A stretch of DNA of 64,000 nucleotides from Clostridium saccharoperbutylacetonicum N1-4(HMT) (GTDB lineage Bacteria > Bacillota > Clostridia > Clostridiales > Clostridiaceae): assembly GCF_000340885.1 (NCBI RefSeq), contig NC_020291.1, positions 1,053,001 to 1,117,000 of the forward strand, read 5' to 3'. Position numbers and translations under genes: made by a program. The notes beneath the pieces were generated by a model. It ran no database searches, was not told the DNA's origin, and saw only the letters and a list, made by a program, of their open reading frames with translations. Each line of letters starts with the position of its first letter. Position 1 is the stretch's first letter. Of this stretch, positions 49,884-58,928 are shown piece after piece.

Positions 49884-51323
49884 GTGGAAAGTATATGGAG
49901 TTCAGAAGTAAAGTTTAAAGAAAGAGAAAAATTAGATCAAAATTTAGAATGTGATATTGTTATTATAGGTGCAGGCATTACTGGATTGTTAACAGCATAT
50001 ATGCTTAACAAAAGTGGAAGAAATGTAGTAGTTATTGATGCAAAAAGCATTGCAAGTGGAAATACAAAGAATACTACAGCCAAAATAACAAGTCAGCATA
50101 AATTAATTTATGATACTTTATTTAAGGAATTTGGAGAAGAAGGAGCTAGGCAATATGCTAAGGCAAATGAACTTGCTATAAAGAGGTATAAGGAAATAAT
50201 AGATGAAGAAAAAATAGAATGTGATTTTGAATATAAAGATTCATATGTATATTCTCTAGAAAGTGCTGAAAATATTGAAAAAGAATATAATGCAGCTAAA
50301 AAGTTAGGGATTGATGCAGAATTAGCAGAGTCAGTAAACCTTCCTTTTGAGATTAAAAGTGCATTAAAATTTAAAAATCAAGCTCAATTTAATCCATTAA
50401 AATTTCTAAAGCCAATTTCTGAAAAGTTAACTATATATGAAAATACTAGAGCTATAGATATTAAAGAAAATAAAGTAATTGTAGAAGGTGGAGAAATTAA
50501 AGCAAGTCATATTATAGTTGCAACACATTATCCATTTTTAAATGTTCCAGGGTATTATTTCATGAGAATGCATCAAGAAAGGTCATATGTTATTGCATTG
50601 GAAAATGCGCAAGAAGTAGATGGCATGTATAAATCTGGTGATAAAAAAGGATATTCTTTTAGAAATTATAAAAACTTGTTGCTATTTGGAGGATCAGCTC
50701 AACGAACAGGGGAGAATGAGTCGGGCGGAGCTTATGAGGAATTAAGAAAAGCGGCCAAAGAACTATATCCTAATTCTATAGAAAAATATCATTGGTCAGC
50801 ACAAGATTGTATGACATTAGATGATATACCATATATAGGACGTTACTCATCAAGTCTTCCAAATGTTTATGTTGCAACTGGATTTAAGAAATGGGGAATG
50901 ACAAGTTCGATGGTATCTGCAATGATTATAAGTGATATTATTCTTGAAAAGGAAAATGATTTTTCAGAAATATTTTCTCCAAGACGTTTTGATATGTCTG
51001 CATCTATGAAAACTGCAGCTAAGGATTTAGTAATAACAGCAAAGAATTTTATAGCTCAAAGAATTGATATTCCAGAAGAACATACGGGGAATATTGAAAA
51101 GGGTCATGGGGGAATAATAGAATATAAAGGTCAAAAGGCAGGAGTATATAAGAATAATGATGGAAGGATATTTGCTATATCAACAAAGTGTCCGCATTTA
51201 GGCTGTGAACTTCATTGGAATGCAGATGAATTAACCTGGGATTGTCCTTGTCATGGCTCAAGGTTTGATTATGAAGGAAACTGGGTGGAAGGTCCTGCAA
51301 CTAAAGGGGATAATAATATATAA
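49884..51323 (+). CDS. FAD-dependent oxidoreductase with C-terminal Rieske domain
   Basis: 479 aa. GTG 49884 is chosen because GAGGTG lies six bases upstream; the frame runs further back without a ribosome site. A DAO-type FAD domain (about 20-365) has the dinucleotide motif DIVIIGAGITGLLTAYML near residue 28. The C-terminal Rieske 2Fe-2S domain (about 390-479) has Cys436/His438 in CPHLGC and Cys454/His457 in CPCHGSRF. This fusion resembles B. subtilis YhfW. Reaction unknown; the iron-sulphur domain suggests electron transfer to or from the flavin. It stands alone. Confidence 0.9.
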   Translation: MESIWSSEVKFKEREKLDQNLECDIVIIGAGITGLLTAYMLNKSGRNVVVIDAKSIASGNTKNTTAKITSQHKLIYDTLFKEFGEEGARQYAKANELAIKRYKEIIDEEKIECDFEYKDSYVYSLESAENIEKEYNAAKKLGIDAELAESVNLPFEIKSALKFKNQAQFNPLKFLKPISEKLTIYENTRAIDIKENKVIVEGGEIKASHIIVATHYPFLNVPGYYFMRMHQERSYVIALENAQEVDGMYKSGDKKGYSFRNYKNLLLFGGSAQRTGENESGGAYEELRKAAKELYPNSIEKYHWSAQDCMTLDDIPYIGRYSSSLPNVYVATGFKKWGMTSSMVSAMIISDIILEKENDFSEIFSPRRFDMSASMKTAAKDLVITAKNFIAQRIDIPEEHTGNIEKGHGGIIEYKGQKAGVYKNNDGRIFAISTKCPHLGCELHWNADELTWDCPCHGSRFDYEGNWVEGPATKGDNNI

Positions 51324-51426
51324 GTGTGTAATATTTCAGAAGAAAAATCAAATATAGAGGATTATTTTTGTATTAAATTTATATAGATAATGGTATAATA
51401 CTGTTAATTTAATATTTAATAGGCAG

Positions 51427-51465
51427 AGTTGTCTCAAAGTAATTATATTTTGAGACAACTTTTTT
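51427..51465 (+). terminator. Terminator after the Rieske oxidoreductase gene
   Basis: AGTTGTCTCAAA pairs with TTTGAGACAACT, followed by six T. Confidence 0.88.
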
Positions 51466-51535
51466 ATGTGTGCCAAGCATGGTTATATGCAAATAGATGA
51501 AAGTATATATTCAAATAAGAAAGAAGGTTTGTGTA

Positions 51536-52414
51536 ATGAATAAATTTGAAGTAAATGATGAAGGAAAATTAGAAGATGAACCAGATACTTTTGTAGCAAT
51601 GTATGGCGTTGAACTTTGGATGGAAGAACAACCAATTATTTTAGAAGATAATTTATTAAAAAATTTAAAAAAGTATTGTGGAAAAATTGAAATTATATCT
51701 AAACAAGAGACATCAATTACATTTGGGTTTTTAGAGTACATTATGGAATATAAAAATGCAAGTCTTCCTGTTGCTATAACAATTAGCTTATGTGATGAAG
51801 ATTTACAAAATGAGAAATTGAAAAGATCCTTAGAACAATCATGGAATTATGATAATAAGAAAGAATTAATTGCAAAGTGTAAATATAATGTTTTAGTAAC
51901 AGATACAATGGCTGTTGGGCTAGATTATGCTAAAAGAATAGAACTTTTTCAAAAAGCACTTTATTCTATAGTAGAATTAATACAATGTGAAGGAATAAAT
52001 TATTACATTTCAGAACAAGTAATAAGCAGAGAGGATTATTTAAAAAATAATCCATTAGATGATGATTATGACCCTTTATTTGGCATATTAAATGTGAGAC
52101 TTTTTAATATTGAAGGAAATGAAAAAGAATATTTGATGGATACACTAGGTCTTTCAGCAATAGGATTATATGATTTACAATGTCATTTTAAAAATTTAGA
52201 TCCAAATGAAATAGCAAACATTTTATATTCTTATGGATACTATATTTTTGATAAGGGAGATGCTGTTGCAGATATAAAAATAATACAAGGAATTTCAGAA
52301 AATGATGAATGGGAATGCCAGCATGAAATATCAATTGCAGAGCCTAGACGTGTTGTTTTAGATATTAATCCAGGAGAAGAATTTTCAACTGAAAATAGAG
52401 AGCAAATAATCTAA
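51536..52414 (+). CDS. DUF4261-like protein of unknown function
   Basis: 292 aa from ATG 51536 (AGAAGG upstream; an earlier ATG at 51497 lacks a ribosome site). Acidic, soluble, no signal peptide or membrane helix. The layout (N-terminal FVAMYGVELWMEEQP, a central MDTLGLSAIGLYDLQCHF stretch near residue 205, then a C-terminal half with IANILYSYGYYIFDKGD) is what I associate with DUF4261 proteins. Function unknown. It is flanked by terminators and so is probably transcribed alone. Confidence 0.65.
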   Translation: MNKFEVNDEGKLEDEPDTFVAMYGVELWMEEQPIILEDNLLKNLKKYCGKIEIISKQETSITFGFLEYIMEYKNASLPVAITISLCDEDLQNEKLKRSLEQSWNYDNKKELIAKCKYNVLVTDTMAVGLDYAKRIELFQKALYSIVELIQCEGINYYISEQVISREDYLKNNPLDDDYDPLFGILNVRLFNIEGNEKEYLMDTLGLSAIGLYDLQCHFKNLDPNEIANILYSYGYYIFDKGDAVADIKIIQGISENDEWECQHEISIAEPRRVVLDINPGEEFSTENREQII

Positions 52415-52455
52415 TTGAAAAGAAAACTATGGTAAGTGAAAATTATAGAAAACGA

Positions 52456-52500
52456 AGATATTTATAATAATTGAAAAGTCATTATAAGTATCTTTTTTAT
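52456..52500 (+). terminator. Terminator after the DUF4261-like gene
   Basis: AGATATTTATAAT and ATTATAAGTATCT pair around AATTGAAAAGTC, followed by six T. Confidence 0.7.
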
Positions 52501-52609
52501 TCCTTGAAGAAATTATAATGAAATTTCATGATAATATATATAGTACTTGTGAATTGAAATATAAAAATACAAATATCAATACAATATGAAAAAATTTTTA
52601 CATTTTATA

Positions 52610-52638
52610 TTGACATAGAAAATCGATGATAGTAAACT
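52610..52638 (+). promoter_or_regulatory. Sigma-A promoter of amt
   Basis: TTGACA (52610-52615) and TAAACT (52633-52638) are 17 bases apart. Transcription would begin near 52645, giving a leader of about 170 nt with a terminator-like stem. Confidence 0.65.
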
Positions 52639-52683
52639 AATAACATTAATAAGAAAAATATATAATTTTGTAGAAAACAATGG

Positions 52684-52752
52684 CGTTTTCATTTCAAAGA
52701 AAGATATATCTTGTAAGAGGTGTACCTTTGAAGTGAATGCGCTTTTTTATTT
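52684..52752 (+). promoter_or_regulatory. Leader attenuator before amt
   Basis: GCGTTTTCATTTCAAAG pairs with CTTTGAAGTGAATGCGC across a loop containing AAGATATATCTT, followed by TTTTTTATTT. A complete terminator between promoter and gene implies antitermination control. ANTAR-protein attenuation of ammonium/nitrogen genes is known in Firmicutes, but I could not identify an ANTAR dual hairpin with confidence. Confidence 0.65.
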
Positions 52753-52813
52753 GTCATCAAATGTTAAGTGAAATTATAATTTAACTTAAATTATTCAAGG
52801 GGGAATAAGAAAG

Positions 52814-54046
52814 ATGGAATTGTTAAATGGCGCAGACATGGGATTTGTATTTATTTGTGCTGCATTAGTAATGTTAATGGTACCTGGCTTAGCTTTATTT
52901 TATGGTGGAATGGTAAGAAGCAAAAATGTATTGAGTATAACAATACAGAATTACGCAGCCCTTGTTATTATATCACTACAATGGATTTTTGTTGGGTATA
53001 CATTAGCATTTGGACCAGATATTAAAGGTGTAATTGGAGGTTTAGATTGGGGATTCTTAAGTAATATAGGAATTACACCAAATGCAGATTATGCAGGTAC
53101 AATACCACATTTAGAATTTGTGATATTTCAACTTATGTTTTCAGCTATTACTGCAGCAGTTATTTCAGGTTCTGTTGCTGAGCGTATGACCTTTCCAGCT
53201 TTCTTGGTATTAATAATTTTATGGAGTACCCTAGTTTATGATCCTATCGCTCACTGGGTATGGGGAACAAACGGATGGTTAAAGAATTTAGGAGTTCTTG
53301 ATTTTGCAGGTGGACATCCTGTTGAAATTAATTCTGGTATTTCTGGTTTAGTTGCAGCAATAGTGATTGGGAAAAGAAGACATCCAAGTCCAGAGCCACA
53401 CCATATACCTATGGCAATATTGGGAGGAGGACTTTTATGGTTTGGATGGTTCGGATTTAATGCAGGAAGTGCTTTATCTATGAATTATGTAGCAATAAAT
53501 GCCTTCTTCACCACAAATACTTCTGCAGCAGCAGGAGCAATTGGATGGGCAGCTTGTGAATGGATAATATATAAGAAGCCTACTGCACTTGGAATAGTCA
53601 GTGGAGCTATAGCTGGATTAGTTGCAATAACCCAAGGGGCAGGTTTTGTAAGCCCTACATCGGCTATATTAATTGGACTAGTTGGAGGGGCTTTAAGTTT
53701 CTTTGCAATAGCGGTATTAAAGAGAAAATTAGGCTATGATGATGCTTTAGATGCATTTGGATGTCATGGTGTAGGCGGAATTTGGGGATCTATAGCTACA
53801 GCAATCTTTGCTTCGAAAGCAATAAATCCAGCAGGAGCTGATGGATTAATATATGGAAATTTTGCTTTATTGAAAGCACATTTAATATCAACTTGTGCAA
53901 CTGCATTATATGCGGCAGTAATAACTTTTGTAATACTTAAAATTATGAAGGCAGTAATGAAGGTAAGAGCAACTTCAAATGAAGAAGCTGAAGGTTTAGA
54001 TGTATATTTACATGGAGAAGAAGCCTATTCAGGATTTAATAGATAA
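52814..54046 (+). CDS. amt: Ammonium transporter
   Basis: 410 aa, Amt/Rh family with about eleven membrane helices. Family hallmarks include GLALFYGGMVRSKN near residue 28, FQLMFSAITAA, the twin-His positions (in DFAGGHPVEINSG and DAFGCHGVGGIWG) and WFGWFGFNAGSAL. A GGGGGAA site precedes the ATG. It imports ammonium at low external concentration. No glnK/PII gene follows, which is unusual because amt and glnK are commonly paired; the gene is followed by a terminator. Confidence 0.95.
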   Translation: MELLNGADMGFVFICAALVMLMVPGLALFYGGMVRSKNVLSITIQNYAALVIISLQWIFVGYTLAFGPDIKGVIGGLDWGFLSNIGITPNADYAGTIPHLEFVIFQLMFSAITAAVISGSVAERMTFPAFLVLIILWSTLVYDPIAHWVWGTNGWLKNLGVLDFAGGHPVEINSGISGLVAAIVIGKRRHPSPEPHHIPMAILGGGLLWFGWFGFNAGSALSMNYVAINAFFTTNTSAAAGAIGWAACEWIIYKKPTALGIVSGAIAGLVAITQGAGFVSPTSAILIGLVGGALSFFAIAVLKRKLGYDDALDAFGCHGVGGIWGSIATAIFASKAINPAGADGLIYGNFALLKAHLISTCATALYAAVITFVILKIMKAVMKVRATSNEEAEGLDVYLHGEEAYSGFNR

Positions 54047-54131
54047 TAAATAAGTTATAATTAAGATTTTACAGCTCATATCAAGAAATACTGAAGGAAA
54101 AAGTGAGAATCGAAAAAGAGATTAGTTCTTG

Positions 54132-54178
54132 GTTGCAGCATAGCTGCTTCTTTTATAGGTGTACATTTCGCTATTCGG
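54132..54178 (-). repeat. Single inverted copy of the GAGCAGCTATGCTGC repeat
   Basis: TTGCAGCATAGCTGCTTCTTT is the complement of the unit repeated at 20921-21003; TATAGGTG next to it also matches the spacer there (CACCTATGA). The degenerate ACAATTGATAGTTGAACATT block follows at 54207. Confidence 0.6.
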
Positions 54179-54249
54179 ACTTTCTATGTGAGCTTCGTGA
54201 ATAATGACAATTGATAGTTGAACATTGATAATTGGAACATATATATATT

Positions 54250-54292
54250 AAGGGATATTTCAATTTAAAGTTTTGAAATATCCCTTTTTAAA
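54250..54292. terminator. Bidirectional terminator between amt and putP
   Basis: AGGGATATTTCAA pairs with TTGAAATATCCCT, with T-run on one side and A-rich sequence on the other. Serves convergent genes. Confidence 0.85.
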
Positions 54293-54297
54293 TTTTC

Positions 54298-55770
54298 TTA
54301 CATCTCTCTTAAGATGTTTTCCATTTTTTCAAATTCATCATTTACAGCTTTAGTAGGTTTTTCAGTTAAAAGACTTACAATTATAACTGAAATAAGTGAT
54401 AGAGTGAAGCCTGGAATCATTTCATAAACATAAGTTGATAGACCAGATAATATCCATATAATAACCGTTAATCCACCAACAATCATACCAGAAAGTGCTC
54501 CCCATTTATTCATTCGCTTCCAATAAAGGCTTACTAAAAGTACTGGTCCAAAAGATGAACCAAAGCCAGCCCATGCCTGACCAACTATATTAAGAATTGT
54601 TTTGTTTGGTAAGTATGCAAATATTGTTGCTATAGCGGCAACTACTAATACTGCTAATCTACCTATTACTATTTGTTGCTTTTCAGAAGCTTCTTTATTT
54701 AAGAAAGTAAGATAAAAGTCTTTTGTAATTGAACTTGAACAAACTAAAAGCTGTGAGGAAATAGTACTCATTATTGCTGCTAATACAGCGGATAATATAA
54801 TTCCTGTAATAAAAGGATGAAATAAAATATCCCCAAGACGAAGGAATACAGTCTCAGGATCACTTAAAGGACTATTATGATCAGTGAAATATACAAGTCC
54901 AATAATACCACTTATAACAGCGCCTAGAAGACCGATAGCCATCCAACCAATACCAATTCTTCTTGCGGATTTTAATTCTTTTGCAGATTTTATTGCCATA
55001 AAACGAACTATAATATGAGGTTGACCAAAATATCCAAGTCCCCATGCCATTAAACTAATAATACTGGCTATGCTGGTTCCTCTGAACATATCAAATAATG
55101 CAGGATCAATGTTTTTTACTTTATTAACAAAGGTACCAGGATCTACTCCTATATTCATATAAGCTACAACTGGAACAGTAACTAAACAAATAAACATTAG
55201 TGTTCCTTGGAAAAAATCTGTAAGACTTACAGCTAAAAAGCCACCGAAGTATGTATAAAGCACAACAACAGATAAAGTTACTATGATTCCCATGGTATAA
55301 GTTAATTTATAGGTATCTACAAATAGTTTTCCACCAGCCACAAGACCAGATGAAACATAAAGAACAAAGAAAACTAGTATTACCATACCGGATACAAGTC
55401 TAAGCATGTTTGATTTATCTTTAAATCGATTTTCTAGATAATCTGGCACAGTTAAGGAGTCGTTTGCTACTTCTGTGTAAACTCTAAACCTTGGAGCTAG
55501 TAAAAGATAATTTAAATAGGCTCCAACAGTTAATCCTATTCCTGTCCAAAGATTACAAATTCCAGTTGCATATACTGCACCAGGAAGCCCCATAAGCATC
55601 CAGCCACTCATGTCACTTGCTCCAGCTGAAAGTGCTGTTACCAAAGGACCAAGCCCTCTGTCACCAATCATATAATCTGAAAGATTAGTCGTTTTTCTGT
55701 AAGAATAATAACCGATCCCAAGCAAAATGAGCAGATATACTCCAATTGCAATAATGGACCATAATTGCAT
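54298..55770 (-). CDS. putP: Sodium/proline symporter
   Basis: 490 aa from the ATG at 55770 (GGGGGAA upstream); an earlier in-frame start ten codons up lacks a ribosome site. Thirteen or so membrane helices of the SSS family. Sodium/substrate motifs are seen in SAGASDMSGWMLMGLPGAVY near residue 48 and in AWGLGYFGQPHIIVRFMA near 250. It imports proline with sodium, as osmolyte or Stickland substrate. Transcribed alone from a promoter in the 55801-55976 gap. Confidence 0.94.
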   Translation of the reverse strand: MQLWSIIAIGVYLLILLGIGYYSYRKTTNLSDYMIGDRGLGPLVTALSAGASDMSGWMLMGLPGAVYATGICNLWTGIGLTVGAYLNYLLLAPRFRVYTEVANDSLTVPDYLENRFKDKSNMLRLVSGMVILVFFVLYVSSGLVAGGKLFVDTYKLTYTMGIIVTLSVVVLYTYFGGFLAVSLTDFFQGTLMFICLVTVPVVAYMNIGVDPGTFVNKVKNIDPALFDMFRGTSIASIISLMAWGLGYFGQPHIIVRFMAIKSAKELKSARRIGIGWMAIGLLGAVISGIIGLVYFTDHNSPLSDPETVFLRLGDILFHPFITGIILSAVLAAIMSTISSQLLVCSSSITKDFYLTFLNKEASEKQQIVIGRLAVLVVAAIATIFAYLPNKTILNIVGQAWAGFGSSFGPVLLVSLYWKRMNKWGALSGMIVGGLTVIIWILSGLSTYVYEMIPGFTLSLISVIIVSLLTEKPTKAVNDEFEKMENILREM

Positions 55771-56514
55771 ATAAAATTCCCCCTTTAAATTATGTGACAC
55801 TTATTATAGCATTTTTATAATAATCACCAAATAAAAATATTATATTTATAAAAATAACAATAATATATTAACATATTACTTGAAAAACGACAAATAAATT
55901 AAAAAAATCAAGGCTAGAACAATCTATTGTTAAAAATCATATTATACAACATAAATACTAGTAGGAGATGCTTTTTATGATAAAGAAATTAAAAATGGCA
56001 GCGGCCATATTAATTTCAAGCATAATGGTTATTTCATTGTTTGGCTGTAGCAATACTAAGAATAATGATGGAACTGTAACGGTAAGGTTAAATGAAGTGA
56101 CAAGATCTGTTTTTTATGCACCAATGTATGTAGCAATGAGCCAAGGCTTTTTTGAAGAAAATGGTATTAATATTGATTTACAAACAGGTCAAGGTGCTGA
56201 TAAAACTATGCAGGCAGTTTTGAGTAAATCGGCAGATATAGGTTTCTGTGGACCAGAACAAACAATTTATACAAATAATCAAGGAAGAGAAGATTATCCA
56301 ATACTTTTTGCACAGCTTACACAAAAGGATGGATCATTTTTAGTTGGAAGAACTAAAGAAGATAATTTTAAATGGACAAATATCAAAGAACATAGTGTTA
56401 TTGGAGGAAGACCAGGTGGTGTTCCAGCTATGGCGTTAGAATCTGCTATGAAGAAAAACAATATTAATCCAAAAACAGATGTAAATATGGTTACTAACAT
56501 TGATTTTGCTGCCA

Positions 56515-56535
56515 CTGCAGGAGCATTTGGGCGCT
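56515..56535. other. Left attachment junction (attL) of the integrated element
   Basis: The host gene's reading frame departs from its family within ACTGCAGGAGCATTTGGGCG. The recombinase gene ends at 56539, only a few bases inside. The exact crossover core cannot be set without the right end or an uninterrupted relative. Confidence 0.65.
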
Positions 56536-56560
56536 ACATTAAAGAGCGCCTTTTTTTTTA
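56529..56560 (+). terminator. Terminator at the element boundary
   Basis: GGCGCT pairs with AGCGCC around a seven- to nine-base loop, followed by nine T on the + strand. It would stop transcripts entering from the truncated host gene, shielding the element. It overlaps the recombinase 3' end. Confidence 0.75.
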
Positions 56561-58152
56561 TTAGTGCAAAATGGCTTTATGACTACTTCCATGGTGTCTG
56601 AATTATAAGAAATATAATCAACCAGGGAATTTATAAGAAGCTTTTTCATAGAATAATCAGCCTTTTCCCACATGCTTTTAAAATTTAAAATCATAGAAGT
56701 TGAAGCATCAATTTCTTTAATGGCTGCTTTTAAATTGCTATTAGTATTTTCTAATTCGAACTTTTTAAATTTCAATTCTTTAAGCTCTTTATTTAATTCT
56801 TCAATTCTGGAAGAAAGTAGATCAAAAATATTAGGATTTAAAGAGAGTTTATCAATTAAGTTTTTTACCTGAAGCTCTTTTTGAGAAATTTGTTTCTCAT
56901 AAGTTTTAATATTATCTTTATCAATATATTCTGATTCTAAAGATTTTTTGTATTCTTCAATAGCTTTAATTAGTGATCCTTTATCAGCAGTAGCTTTAAA
57001 AAGTTCCTTCATAACATGCTTTTCCAATATATCAAGTCTTACGTTTTTAGAATCACAGGTAGTTTCTGTGGAGTTAATTTTATTTGTACATATATAGTAT
57101 CTAAGAATTTCTCCAGTTTTTTTAGAGGTATGGCCCTGTTTTTGAATCATCTTACCACCACATTTGGCACATTGAAGTACTGAGTTAAATACACCATATT
57201 CGCTGCCATTAACCAGTCTTGGTGCAAGGTCTTTATTTTTATCTAATTGTCTTTGAACTTTAATCCACAAGTTATCCATAATTACACCTTCATGTTTTGA
57301 AACAGAAAGAATCCATTCGCTGATATCTTTATATTTATCTTTAGAATCTTTCTTATTATAGCTTAAGATTCCATTACCATTTGGATCACCAAAGACAGTT
57401 GCTCCTTTAGTAGAAAGATAACTTGTTACAAGATCAGAGGATTTAACATAAACAGGATTTCTAAGTAAAAGCTGCAGAGCTTTTATATCCCAGTTAGAAT
57501 CTCTTTTGGTTTTTATATTATTTTGAATAAGATACTTTTGAAGTTTTCCAAGACTTCCAAGAGATAAATATTGCTCAAATAAAATTCTAACTAAAGATAT
57601 TTCCTCATCAATAGGAGATAATTTCATCATCTTTTTTTGCTTTGAATTATTATCTAAATAATATGTGGGTTCAGAAGAAAAACCAAAAGGGGGAGTACCA
57701 CCAAGCCAACGCCCAGTTTTAGCAAGCTCATACATATTATCTTTAATACGTTCAGCAATGGTTTCACGTTCCAATTGAGCAAATACGCTGCTAATAAACA
57801 TCATAGCAGTACCCATAGGACTAGAAGTGTCAAACTGCTCACGAATTGAAATAAAATCTATGCTAAGAGCTTTTAATTCATCAATAAGAGAGGAGAAGTC
57901 AGAAACATTTCTACTAATTCTATCAAGCCTATAACAAATAATTGCATCAAATTTTTTATATTTGGCATCCTTCATCATAGATTTAAATTCAGGTCTATTT
58001 ATATTACCACCTGAAAAGCCTTCATCTTCATATATATAAAATTCATCATAGCCATTATTTTTAGCATAAGATTTACATAGCTCTATTTGATTTTCTACAC
58101 TTTCACCTTTACCAGTGAATTTTGATTTTCTTGAATAAATAGCTGCTTTCAT
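56539..58152 (-). CDS. Large serine recombinase (site-specific integrase)
   Basis: 537 aa. The N-terminal resolvase catalytic domain has the nucleophile Ser in YSRKS (residue 7) and downstream YRLDRISRNV and FAQLERETIAERI motifs. The recombinase domain covers about 150-290. The zinc ribbon has CAKCGGKM and a later Cys pair (YYICTN ... TCDSK), about 330-375. A coiled-coil region spans about 395-500. It integrates and, with a directionality factor, excises the element. GGAGG precedes the ATG. It lies downstream of the immA-like gene on the same strand with a 102-base gap, consistent with the boundary position of integrases. Confidence 0.95.
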   Translation of the reverse strand: MKAAIYSRKSKFTGKGESVENQIELCKSYAKNNGYDEFYIYEDEGFSGGNINRPEFKSMMKDAKYKKFDAIICYRLDRISRNVSDFSSLIDELKALSIDFISIREQFDTSSPMGTAMMFISSVFAQLERETIAERIKDNMYELAKTGRWLGGTPPFGFSSEPTYYLDNNSKQKKMMKLSPIDEEISLVRILFEQYLSLGSLGKLQKYLIQNNIKTKRDSNWDIKALQLLLRNPVYVKSSDLVTSYLSTKGATVFGDPNGNGILSYNKKDSKDKYKDISEWILSVSKHEGVIMDNLWIKVQRQLDKNKDLAPRLVNGSEYGVFNSVLQCAKCGGKMIQKQGHTSKKTGEILRYYICTNKINSTETTCDSKNVRLDILEKHVMKELFKATADKGSLIKAIEEYKKSLESEYIDKDNIKTYEKQISQKELQVKNLIDKLSLNPNIFDLLSSRIEELNKELKELKFKKFELENTNSNLKAAIKEIDASTSMILNFKSMWEKADYSMKKLLINSLVDYISYNSDTMEVVIKPFCTNKKKGAL

Positions 58153-58254
58153 AGTATACCTCCAAAGTGTTTATACATTGATTGTAGTTTTATAAATAAG
58201 TTAAGTTAATTGAGTATAACTACATATATTTATTAAAAAGTAGTAGGGAAAATA

Positions 58255-58752
58255 CTATATTTCACAACTATTATATGAGACTTCCTTTTTCATTAATGCA
58301 GATCTAATACGTTTATATCTATTTTCATCTAGAACTATGGAATGAATTTTATATTTTAGCATTTCATGAGTCATATTAAAAGAATCACAAATATCAGAAG
58401 GATTAGAAATGCAATTGCATAATGCTTGTTCAAATTCTTCATCACTTACAAGAAAATTAGCAGCCCATGATTTGGCTCTATGCTCCTGCTTATTTTTCAT
58501 TAGTTTTTCAGAATAATTTCTAGATGTAATAGTTAAATTACCTACACTAGTATAATGATGCCCTAGCTCTTCAGCTAAAACAGATATATATTTACACCTA
58601 TCATTAATAATAGATTTTTCTACTAGTATAACTGGAGGAAAATCTGGAGCTTTAATGTAAATTCCATTAAATGAAGACTGATTAAGATTTCTTTCTTCAA
58701 GATATATTTTCTCTTTTTCAATAATGCAAAAAATTTCATTTAATTTTCTCAT
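58255..58752 (-). CDS. ImmA/IrrE-family metallopeptidase-like protein
   Basis: 165 aa from ATG 58752 (GGCGGTGA upstream); the frame runs to 58800 but without a ribosome site. The active-site helix reads VLAEELGHHYTS, the form common in phage ImmA relatives, where the first His of HExxH is replaced. HRAKSWAANFLVSDEEF near residue 90 is the usual second motif. In ICEBs1 and phages, ImmA cuts the Xre-type repressor to induce the element. The gene is far from the repressor at 61869, separated by cargo genes. A few residues (NGGDRL) upstream might be translated if the longer start is used. Confidence 0.85.
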   Translation of the reverse strand: MRKLNEIFCIIEKEKIYLEERNLNQSSFNGIYIKAPDFPPVILVEKSIINDRCKYISVLAEELGHHYTSVGNLTITSRNYSEKLMKNKQEHRAKSWAANFLVSDEEFEQALCNCISNPSDICDSFNMTHEMLKYKIHSIVLDENRYKRIRSALMKKEVSYNSCEI

Positions 58753-58928
58753 TAGTCGATCACCGCCATTATCAGTATTAATGATATTATTATAATACAA
58801 TGGGAACGTATGTTCAAGGGAAGGGTATTAAATATTATGTCATATAATATTAGTAAATTATATTAAGACATGATATAATATATAAATATATGGGGAAAAA
58901 TGTAAAATTGAAATTGGAGTGAAGATAA

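Larger units (their letters stand above)
55977..56564 (+). pseudogene. Truncated NMT1/THI5-like ABC substrate-binding lipoprotein (interrupted by element)
   Basis: Starts at ATG 55977 with AGGAG upstream. Lipoprotein signal ends in the lipobox ISLFGC (Cys at about residue 22). The body matches SsuA/TauA/NMT1-type binding proteins: VFYAPMYVAMSQGFFEE, ADIGFCGPEQ, IGGRPGGVPAMALE and VTNIDFAATAGAF. Homology stops after GAF (about 56528), where such proteins continue for another 120-140 residues. The last codons (GRYIKERLFFY) belong to the inserted element. About 40% of the protein is missing, so binding function is lost unless the element excises. Confidence 0.85.
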
